Source: CAVRUD01 sp963724285 (lineage in GTDB: Bacteria > Chloroflexota > Chloroflexia > Thermomicrobiales > UBA6265). From it: a DNA stretch of 64,000 nt. The DNA lies in the NCBI GenBank assembly GCA_963724285.1, contig CAVRUD010000029.1, positions 445,617-509,616 of the forward strand. Direction: 5' to 3'. The position numbers and the translations under genes were made by a program. The notes beneath the pieces were generated by a model. That model did no database searches and had not been told where the DNA came from. It saw nothing but the letters and a program-made list of their open reading frames with translations. This document shows, piece after piece, positions 53,915 to 64,000 of the stretch; within the stretch, counting starts at the first letter, position 1; each line of letters begins with the position of its first letter.

Positions 53915-54933
53915 GTGAGCGAAGCGTCGAACTGGCGATCAAGCTCCTCAGCTGATCTCGAGGCCAAGGCGACCCGTCTGCTCGATCGCATTCCAGGCTA
54001 CCGCGGCTATCGGGACAAAGAAGGCCGCCGGGACGCCGACCGGCTCGTCCGGGAATCAGTCAGCTCTGCGTACGACCGGCTTGCCTCGCGCGCGGAATCG
54101 GTGGGCCGGTCCCTGGCCGATCAGCGCCGCATCGCCGATGTTGGTCCGGTAACCGACCTCACCGATCGGATCCGTCACCTGGCGAACAGGATCCGGACCG
54201 CGTCGTACGGGTATTCGCCGCTCTTCTCCGATCGCGTGATCGATGAAACCGCCCTCGATCAATTGCGCCGTTTCGACGACGGCCTCATGAGTGGGGTCAC
54301 TGATCTGGAGAAGCCCATGGCCGACCTTGAGGCGGCGGCGGCCTCGAACGAGTCCCTGCAGGCTGCCATACAGTCGGCAAACGCTGTGGTGAGAACCAAC
54401 ATCGACCGCCTTGAGTTACGCGGCAAGGTGATCGAGTCAGGGCGTCCGGAGCCCGAGTCGAGTGTGGTCGCGGTTTTGGGTCCTCCCACCCCGCCGCCCC
54501 CGCATCCCGCCTTCTTCCTCAACCAGGGTGATGCCATCAGCGTCATGGGAGACGATCACATCGTCGACGCCCGGATCGATATCGACGCCGGGGAACATTC
54601 CGCCCGGTTTTTCGTCTGCAATCTGGACCACCAGCGCGGTGGCTCTTCGCGCCCCGTCATGCGTCGCTCGGATTTGCAACCACCACGGAAGTTGATAGTG
54701 GCCCAGTCGAGCCCGGCGCAACCACCTCGATCGTCGCTAGCGGCACCGGTGAAGTCTCGGGTAAAGCTGACGCCTCGGGTCGCCGGCCGGTCACGATGCG
54801 CATCTCCAAAGGATCGGATAATGGAGGGATCTCCGCGATCGAACTGGAGTGGGGCCAGGAACGGCAGCGGTTCAACGCTACACCGGTGGACGGCGACGAC
54901 ATCGAGATCTTTGGCTCATCTCGTGCGAATTGA
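53915..54933 (+). CDS. Hypothetical PspA-neighbour protein, helical then beta-rich (one frameshift)
   Basis: The GTG at 53915 has a perfect AAGGAGG. The first 150 residues are helical ('LEAKATRLLDRIPGYRGYRDKEGRRDADRLVRE'), with a long coiled-coil-like stretch. A beta-rich part follows from 'GDAISVMGDDHIVDARIDID'. At about 54615 one base is missing; restoring it continues as 'LQSGPPARWLFAPRH' and ends 'IELEWGQERQRFNATPVDGDDIEIFG' at the stop 54931. The total is about 339 residues. No family is recognised; the 3' part has the strand pattern of small domains found beside PspA. It lies 25 bp after the zinc-ribbon gene and before pspA. Confidence 0.6.
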
Positions 54934-55068
54934 CGCAGGACATTGTCCGGGCGGAAACGCCGAAATGGCTGAAAAGTCGTAGGATTTCAGCAGCGTATAA
55001 CGCGAACGGCATAGTTCGTGCGCGGTGCGACGCCACCTGAGTTGGTACACACATGAAGGAGGATTCGA

Positions 55069-55821
55069 ATGGGGATCATGGATCGGTTGTCTCGTCTGCT
55101 TCGCGCCAATATCAACGACGCATTGGATCGGGCCGAGGATCCCGAAAAAATGCTCGATCAGATCTTGCGCGACATGCAAGGCAACATCCAGACCGCCCGC
55201 GAACAGGTCGCGAACATGATCGCGCAGGAGAAGGAACTCGAAGCCGATCTCCGCGAAGCCGAAAAACTTTCGGGCGAGTGGCAGGAGAAAGCCCGGCGCG
55301 CGGTTGCGGCCGGTAAAGACGATCTCGCTCGCGAGGCCCTGCGCCGGAAGCAGGATAACGTCGCGAATGCCGAGGTCTATGGCCAGCAGGTCGAGGTCCA
55401 GACCCGAACGGTCGAGAAACTCAAGACCCAGCTTCGCCAGCTCGAGGCGAAGTACTCGAGCACGCTCAGCCAGCGTGACAGCCTGATTGCCCGCCAACGT
55501 CGCGCCCGGGCGACCCAGAAGGTCACGGAGACGATGTCGACCTTTTCGCCGATGGATCCGACTCAGGATCTCGATCGAATGGAACGCCAGATTCGCTCGA
55601 ACGAAGCCAAAGCTCTCGCGATGACCGAGATGGCGGACGATTCGTTCGACGCGCAGTTCCGCGAACTGGACTACGACGACGATGTCGAGCGGGAACTCGA
55701 GGCGCTGAAGTCCGGCGGCGGGCTCAACCCAGCCATCGAAGCCGAATTGTCCTCGCTTCGAGAGGACGGCACGGAGCCGGCCGAACTTGCCGCCACGAAC
55801 GAGAAGCCTGCGACCTCATAG
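55069..55821 (+). CDS. pspA: PspA/IM30 phage-shock protein
   Basis: The 250-residue protein is one long coiled coil, typical of this ESCRT-III-like family: an amphipathic start ('GIMDRLSRLLRANINDALDRAEDPEKMLDQILRDMQ'), then the helical hairpin ('KARRAVAAGKDDLAREAL', 'LKTQLRQLEAKYSSTLSQRDSLIARQ'). An acidic 40-residue tail follows. PspA binds stressed membranes from the inside and helps seal proton leaks. The ATG has AAGGAGG six bases upstream. It sits in a four-gene cluster with zinc-ribbon and SPFH partners, as do PspA genes of other Gram-positive-type bacteria (B. subtilis ydjF to ydjI). Confidence 0.94.
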   Translation: MGIMDRLSRLLRANINDALDRAEDPEKMLDQILRDMQGNIQTAREQVANMIAQEKELEADLREAEKLSGEWQEKARRAVAAGKDDLAREALRRKQDNVANAEVYGQQVEVQTRTVEKLKTQLRQLEAKYSSTLSQRDSLIARQRRARATQKVTETMSTFSPMDPTQDLDRMERQIRSNEAKALAMTEMADDSFDAQFRELDYDDDVERELEALKSGGGLNPAIEAELSSLREDGTEPAELAATNEKPATS

Positions 55822-55843
55822 TTCGGCGAGCACGAACCAAGGG

Positions 55844-55883
55844 CCGGCGGCCGCCCGAAAAACCTTCTCTGGGCGGCCGCCGG
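55844..55883 (+). promoter_or_regulatory. Intercistronic hairpin between pspA and the SPFH gene
   Basis: CCGGCGGCCGCCC/GGGCGGCCGCCGG form a perfect 13-bp stem with a 14-base loop, 22 bp after pspA. TATTCGG follows, so there is little U-tract. It may attenuate transcription or stabilise the pspA mRNA. Confidence 0.45.
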
Positions 55884-55940
55884 TATTCGGCAGGGCAAGC
55901 ACGTACGCGCATCCCGGCGAACACGATAAGGAGCAACGAC

Positions 55941-57046
55941 ATGGCGATCCTCGACCTCATCGAACATCCCGACGAGGGATCAAACGAGATCGTCCATCGT
56001 GTTCCGCAGAATGGCTCGGGCGAGTTCCGGCTTGGATCGCAACTCGTCGTGCGGGAGAGCCAGAAGGCGATCTTCGTCCGCGACGGTAAGGCGCTCGACG
56101 TCCTTGGTCCCGGTCGCCACACACTTTCCACACAGAACATTCCCCTGCTCACGGGGCTGCTCGGCCTGCCGTTCGGCGGCAAGTCGCCATTCACAGCTGA
56201 GGTGTTCTTCGTCACGACCCGGGAACTGACCGACTTGAAATGGGGAACGCCCCAGCCGCTGGCGTTCCGCGACAACGACTTTGGCATGGTCCGGCTGCGC
56301 GCAATCGGCGCCTATTCGATCCGGGTCGCCGACCCGCAACTGTTCGTCACCCAGGTCGTCGGGCACGCGATCAACCATGTCCACCAGCGATCTCGACGAC
56401 TTCCTCCGCGGCATCATCATCAACGAGATCTCTGACCTCCTGGGGACGGTTCACACCTCCTTGCTCGACGTCCAGGGCATGACCCGGGAATTGGTCGGAC
56501 TCCGCCCGCGCGGCGTTGTCGGACGATTTCGAGCGGCTCGGCCTGCAACTGAGCTCGTTCCAGGTCATCGCGATCACGCCTCCGGACGAGGTCGCCAAGC
56601 GAATCGACGAACGGTCCGGAATGGGCGCACTCGGCGATATGCGGACCTACACGCAGTTCCAGACCGCCCAGGCGATCCGCGACGCTGCGAACAATCCCGG
56701 CACCGGCGGCGACATGACCGGGATCGGCGTCGGCCTTGGCGCCGGTGCCGGGATCGGCCAGGCGATGGCCGGCGCGCTGCGGGACGCCTATGCGCCACAG
56801 CAACCGGCCCAGCCGCCAGCAGGGGCGGCGGCACCGGCGACGGTAACTTGCCCGAATTGCCAAGCCACAGTTCCGGCGACATCGAAGTTCTGCCCGAATT
56901 GTGGCCAGAACCTTGCGCCCGCACCGGTGATCTGCTCCAAGTGCGGAACCGAGAACGCCCCGAAATCGAAGTTCTGCACGAACTGCGGGAACTCCCTTGC
57001 TCCCGCGACGGCCGGCAATACCCCACCCGAGAACATCGAGAGCTAG
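55941..57046 (+). CDS. SPFH-domain protein with double zinc ribbon, YdjI-like (two frameshifts)
   Basis: The ATG follows AAGGAGC. The N-terminal half is the SPFH/'virion core'-type domain: 'EIVHRVPQNGSGEFRLGSQLVVRESQKAIFVRDGK', 'GPGRHTLSTQNIPLL' and 'RLRAIGAYSIRVADP'. One extra base at about 56368 (GTCGGGCACG) and another at about 56495 break the frame; correcting both gives 'TSDLDDFLRGIIINEISDLLG' then 'ARAALSDDFERLGLQLSSF'. After a Gly/Ala-rich linker come two zinc ribbons (CPNCQ, CPNCGQ, CSKCGT, CTNCGN). The total is about 367 residues. In B. subtilis the homologue YdjI recruits PspA to the membrane; the same role is likely. Confidence 0.82.
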
Positions 57047-57262
57047 TCACGGGTATCGAATATTCCCTAAAGTAACCGCTCTCGTGAGCCATCACGGGCC
57101 CGGTGAGTTGGGTTGGTCAGAGCTGCTCGATGATGCGCCACCATTGACGACGGCGAGGCTCGGGTCCTAGACTCCCGGCGACGCCGTATGGATGGCCAAC
57201 TTCTGGCCGTCCGGGTGTGCACCTTACGAACCGGCCTGAGGCCGAACATGGAAAGGGAACGA

Positions 57263-58389
<1,127 letters not shown>

Positions 58390-58492
58390 AAACGACGGCG
58401 ACTCGCGTTGCCAGCGGAAGCAGACGCTTCGACCAGCGGGACCTAACCGAGCCTTGGCGTCCGCCGACCGTCGGCAGGTCAGGTCGATCAGC

Positions 58493-58532
58493 ACGGGGCC
58501 GCGCGCGAATGTTGCTGCGCGGCCCTGTCTGT
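58493..58532 (+). terminator. Terminator after ino1
   Basis: ACGGGGCCGCGC/GCGCGGCCCTGT form a 12-bp stem (one G-U) with a 12-base loop, followed by CTGTTTTC. It lies about 100 bp after the ino1 stop and before gyrA. Confidence 0.7.
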
Positions 58533-58657
58533 TTTCAGCGATTTCAGTGGACGATGTCCGTACAGCCAATTTCCGGCGCTTCGCTGCGCGAAAACTGGTA
58601 CAATTATGTCGCTAAGTTCACCCTTTGATGCGTCTCAGTTCGGAGGGACCGACTCGC

Positions 58658-61196
<2,539 letters not shown>

Positions 61197-61230
61197 CTCC
61201 GCAACCTCGGAGCTAGAACTCGAAGAACGC

Positions 61231-61264
61231 ACACGGCCGGCACGAAAGCGTGCCGGCCGTGTTT
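61231..61264 (+). terminator. Bidirectional terminator between gyrA and the membrane-protein gene
   Basis: ACACGGCCGGCACG/CGTGCCGGCCGTGT form a perfect 14-bp stem with loop AAAG, 35 bp after gyrA. TTTA follows on the plus strand; the minus strand has GCGTTCTTC. It lies between convergent genes. Confidence 0.75.
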
Positions 61265-61289
61265 ATGTTCGGCGACGCATTGATCGGCG

Positions 61290-62234
61290 CTAGATACCCG
61301 GCCCGCGAAGTTCTATTGCAACACGTCGGGCACCGATCGAAATGACCGGGACCGCGACCAGAAGCACAACCGACACCACCAGGATCACCCCGTCGAGCAC
61401 ACGTACCACGTCGCCGCTCGACTGCTGCCAAGTTGGTCCTTGATCCACCAACCACAATCCCAGAAACAGCAAACCGAGCATCACCGATGGAGCAACGAGC
61501 TTCGCGATCCGAGGTAACACCGAGACGGCCACGGTCAAAATCACCATCAAGGCGAATACCGCCGCAATTCGGTCAACGATTTCGGAGATCGACGGATTGA
61601 GCGACGCGCCCAGCATCACGGGAATGAAGTAGGCAACGGGGGCGAAAAGGAGAGCGGCACTGTCTGGGCCGTCCCACGTCAACGCGGCCGAGAGCACTGC
61701 AGCGCCAACGAGGGCGACGACCGCCGCTGTGGTTGCGATGATCGCCGGAGTCGCGGTTCCCAGTTCGCTGGAAACATACGGTACGTTGACAGCGGAGGCC
61801 TGCAGGGCCAGGAACGGCAAGACGATCGTCAGGATGACAACGTTCATCAGGCAAATGCGCGCGATCGGATCGGCCCCCGACGAGCGGCCAAACCACCATC
61901 CCACAATCTGGCTGAGCACGATCATCAGGAGAGAGATCGGGATTGAGCTGATCGGGATGATCTCGAGAAACTCGGTCGGGATGAGCGCGATGAACACGAC
62001 GACAGCGTAAGGTCCGGCCAGAAGAATGCCGCGGAGCAGCGGGGGCAGCGGCTTGTCTTCGTCCCTGGAACGATTCGGAGGTTGAACCCGAGGTGGACCG
62101 CCGAGCGAAGGAAGGTCGCTCGGCTGACGGGTCGCCGTCCCTGAAGACCGACCAAGATCGGGCAAGGAGTGATCCGGATCTGGCGGGAGCGCAAGATCGG
62201 GCAGGACAGGGCGTCCACCTCGCTCGTAACCCAT
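61290..62234 (-). CDS. Polytopic membrane protein of unknown function
   Basis: The 314-residue protein has about 65 polar, Pro-rich residues first ('DPDHSLPDLGRSSGTATRQ'), then about seven membrane helices ('AGPYAVVVFIALIPTEFLEII', 'ISLLMIVLSQIVGWWFG', 'IAAVFALMVILTVAVSVL', 'VSVVLLVAVPVISIG'). I recognise no domain. The ATG at 62234 lies 17 bp after the stop of the PHP gene upstream on the same strand, so the two probably form an operon. It converges with gyrA across a terminator hairpin. Confidence 0.65.
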   Translation of the reverse strand: MGYERGGRPVLPDLALPPDPDHSLPDLGRSSGTATRQPSDLPSLGGPPRVQPPNRSRDEDKPLPPLLRGILLAGPYAVVVFIALIPTEFLEIIPISSIPISLLMIVLSQIVGWWFGRSSGADPIARICLMNVVILTIVLPFLALQASAVNVPYVSSELGTATPAIIATTAAVVALVGAAVLSAALTWDGPDSAALLFAPVAYFIPVMLGASLNPSISEIVDRIAAVFALMVILTVAVSVLPRIAKLVAPSVMLGLLFLGLWLVDQGPTWQQSSGDVVRVLDGVILVVSVVLLVAVPVISIGARRVAIELRGPGI

Positions 62235-62251
62235 CCCGCCGGAACCCGAAA

Positions 62252-63076
62252 CTACGCTGTCGCGACGAGAGATCGCAACGCGGTCACTGATTCCAGCGTG
62301 CGACTTCGTCCGCGAAACGAGGCGACCCGCTCAATCCCACACAAGCCAAGCATATCCAGCGTTTTGGCGATCCCATAGCCAACAGTTTGGGGAGCATGTG
62401 AATCCGAGCCGGTGGTGACATACGTCCCGCCCGCTTCGGCATACCACCGAACAACGGCGGGGCCCGGCATGCTTGCTTTTGGCGTCTGGCGAATGCCGGA
62501 CGTGTTGATCTCGAATGTCGTTCTACCCCCACGGATCATCCGGGCAAAGATCGCCTCAAACCGTTCCCGGTAGCGGATGGGGTTGTAGTCACGATGTGTG
62601 ATCGGCGCGTACCGCTTCGGGAGATCGAGATGGCCTATCGTGTCGAACCAGCCGGTTTCAACCGCCGCCTCAACCTGCGCAAGATAGGGGAGAAAGATGT
62701 CGTCGAACGATTTCCCGCTGAAGCTGTCTGGAAAGATCAGCTCACCTTGGGGCGTGTAGTGGACTGAGCCAATAACGAAGTCAAATGAGTGAGTGGAGAC
62801 AAACCGCTCGACCGCCGCGACCGTCGAAAAGTTGAAGTCAACTTCGGCCCCGGCCAGCACCGAGAGGGCCCCTGCAAACTCCGCGCGGCAATCCTCAAGG
62901 GATCGAAAGTACCTATCCGCGTTCCAGTAGCCGTATCCGAGGTCGACAGGTACATGGTCGATGTGATCGGTGAACGCAATTTCGGTTATCCCGGCCGCTA
63001 CCGCCGCGGCACAGGAGTCTCGCATCGGAATGCGACAGTCAACTGAAAACTCGCTATGGACGTGATAATCAAACAC
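62252..63076 (-). CDS. PHP-domain phosphoesterase (histidinol-phosphatase-like)
   Basis: From the GTG at 63076 the protein has 274 residues and begins with the first PHP metal motif, 'DYHVHSEFSVDC' (H-x-H). Further motifs are 'EIAFTDHIDHVP', 'AGAEVDFN', 'FVIGSVHYTPQG' , 'IGHLDLPKR' and 'TTGSDSHAPQTVG', the usual set of HisK-type trinuclear-metal phosphatases. Histidinol-phosphate phosphatase is the family expectation; no other his gene is nearby, so another phosphoester is possible. An ATG at 63136 is in frame but lacks a ribosome site. It is divergent from nadD. Confidence 0.85.
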   Translation of the reverse strand: MFDYHVHSEFSVDCRIPMRDSCAAAVAAGITEIAFTDHIDHVPVDLGYGYWNADRYFRSLEDCRAEFAGALSVLAGAEVDFNFSTVAAVERFVSTHSFDFVIGSVHYTPQGELIFPDSFSGKSFDDIFLPYLAQVEAAVETGWFDTIGHLDLPKRYAPITHRDYNPIRYRERFEAIFARMIRGGRTTFEINTSGIRQTPKASMPGPAVVRWYAEAGGTYVTTGSDSHAPQTVGYGIAKTLDMLGLCGIERVASFRGRSRTLESVTALRSLVATA

Positions 63077-63204
63077 GCTGCGCCCCACCCGATGGTTTTG
63101 ACTTCCCCTTCGGCGCTCACTATACCAGCGACCCATAATTGCCGGTGAACGGCACGTTCCGCGTGTCAGTGGTGGCGGTGGCCATCCGTACAGGAGTAGA
63201 CCGC

Positions 63205-63816
63205 GTGGAACCAGATCGCCGCAGGCTTGGCGTTCTCGGAGGTACATTCGATCCGATTCACCACGGCCACCTCATCCTGGCCTCGGAACTCCGCGCCGCA
63301 CTCGCCCTGGATAGTGTCTTGCTCGTGCCGAACGCCAGGTCACCGTTCAAACCCGGCGATTCGATATCCACAGGAGCGCACCGGGCGGCAATGATCGAGA
63401 TCGTCGTCAGCCAAACGTCCTGGCTTGAACTCTCGACCATCGAACTCGCCCGTGGCGGCGTGTCCTATACCGCTGACACCTTGCGAGAGCTGAGCTCGGC
63501 CCGTCCGTCGGACGAGATTGTTTTCATGATGGGCGCTGATGCACTGATCGATCTGCACCGCTGGCGGGAGCCGGCCGAGATTCTGCGATTTGCCGAAGTT
63601 GGGGTGGCATCGCGGCCAGGGACAGTGGTGGACGTTGACGCCGTCATCGACCGACTGCCGGAGGCGTATGGACGAATCACCGTTGTGCCGATTCCACTCA
63701 TTGCAATCTCCGGCACAGATATCCGGTATCGCGTCCGCACAGGACGGCCGATCGCATTCCACGTTCCACCCGAAGTTGAACGATATATTCGCGCGCACCG
63801 GCTGTATCTCGATTGA
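63205..63816 (+). CDS. nadD: Nicotinate-mononucleotide adenylyltransferase
   Basis: NadD makes deamido-NAD from nicotinate mononucleotide and ATP. The GTG at 63205 has AGGAG eight bases upstream and gives 203 residues. The nucleotidyltransferase motif is 'GVLGGTFDPIHHGHLILA' (the GxFDPxHxGH signature), with 'VLLVPNARSPFKPG', 'FMMGADALIDLHRW' and the C-terminal 'ISGTDIRYRVRTGRP' (the IS-x-T-x-IR block, Gly for Ser). The likely next gene begins about 130 bp downstream. Confidence 0.94.
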   Translation: MEPDRRRLGVLGGTFDPIHHGHLILASELRAALALDSVLLVPNARSPFKPGDSISTGAHRAAMIEIVVSQTSWLELSTIELARGGVSYTADTLRELSSARPSDEIVFMMGADALIDLHRWREPAEILRFAEVGVASRPGTVVDVDAVIDRLPEAYGRITVVPIPLIAISGTDIRYRVRTGRPIAFHVPPEVERYIRAHRLYLD

Positions 63817-63946
63817 TTACCCAGGAAGCACAGACCTATACTGCGGCCTGCACTGCCCGCCGTGTCGCGGGTAATCGTTCGATGTTTACAGGACGTTGGC
63901 CCGGCCTGGGCCCCTTTTCGCGCCCTGAGAATCTGGAGCCCTTCGC

Positions 63947-64000
63947 GTGCGCCTCCGGCCCACCCAAACCCTCATCGGCATCATCGTTGTGACCCTTGTC
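63947..64000 (+). CDS. Start of a gene cut by the window end
   Basis: A GTG at 63947 with GGAG eight bases upstream opens a frame of 18 codons to the window edge, MRLRPTQTLIGIIVVTLV, which looks like a basic cytoplasmic end running into a membrane helix. A membrane-anchored protein is likely. In related bacteria a LytR-CpsA-Psr gene often follows nadD, but 18 residues cannot show that. Confidence 0.5.
   Translation, partial: MRLRPTQTLIGIIVVTLV

Overview
The window is GC-rich bacterial chromosome. It carries housekeeping genes (gyrA, mfd, mutS2, lexA, leuS, cysS, prfB, purA, gpsA, fabZ, rpsF-ssb-rpsR, nadD) mixed with lineage-specific membrane and secreted proteins. The gene complement (cyanophycin synthetase, a bacterial translin-family protein, an inositol-3-phosphate synthase, a CDP-alcohol phosphatidyltransferase next to an LpxL/PatA-type acyltransferase, Ala/Thr/Pro-rich linkers in exported proteins, an Actinobacteria/Firmicutes-type SOS box and a T-box) suggests a Chloroflexota bacterium of the Thermomicrobia/Sphaerobacter kind. 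That placement is inference; no 16S gene is present. I found no insertion sequence, prophage or CRISPR array.

Layout. 0-6.2 kb: the end of an AIM24-family gene, then a cyanophycin locus: cyanophycinase, cyanophycin synthetase and, tail to tail with it, a second protein that joins a CphA-like N-terminus to a Mur-ligase module without an ATP-grasp domain. 6.2-20.5 kb: CPBP protease, ParB, small membrane proteins, three MFS transporters, RF2 with its programmed frameshift, an anchored HEXXH protease, two ferredoxins, a PAP2 enzyme and a nuclease-like/HPRT fusion. 20.7-28.4 kb: gcvPB, leuS with a leucine-type T-box leader that has a complete tRNA-Ala(GGC) inside it, a translin-family protein, DUF192, trehalose phosphatase and a lipoprotein. 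28.6-38.5 kb: cysS, the rpsF-ssb-rpsR operon, a parvulin, phospholipid genes, rimO and yajQ. 38.7-53.3 kb: repair genes (mfd, mutS2, lexA with a LexA operator inside its promoter), a DnaJ-like chaperone, purA, gpsA, fabZ and a glycosyltransferase. 53.3-57.1 kb: a membrane-stress module (membrane/zinc-ribbon protein, helical protein, PspA, SPFH/double-zinc-ribbon protein). 57.2-64 kb: inositol-3-phosphate synthase, gyrA, a membrane protein, a PHP phosphatase, nadD and the first codons of another gene.

Quality caution. Many conserved genes are broken by single-base indels while their residues stay intact: ssb, pgsA, mutS2, dnaJ, both genes before pspA, the SPFH gene, ino1, and above all gyrA with about fifteen. 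The density between 53 and 61 kb points to consensus errors rather than gene decay, so these genes are annotated as whole units with the breaks described. Only the prfB shift is judged genuine.

The observations that most deserve follow-up are the tRNA-Ala embedded in the leuS T-box leader, the ATP-grasp-less cyanophycin-synthetase relative, the nuclease-like/HPRT fusion with an altered PRPP loop, and the PspA-SPFH-zinc-ribbon cluster.
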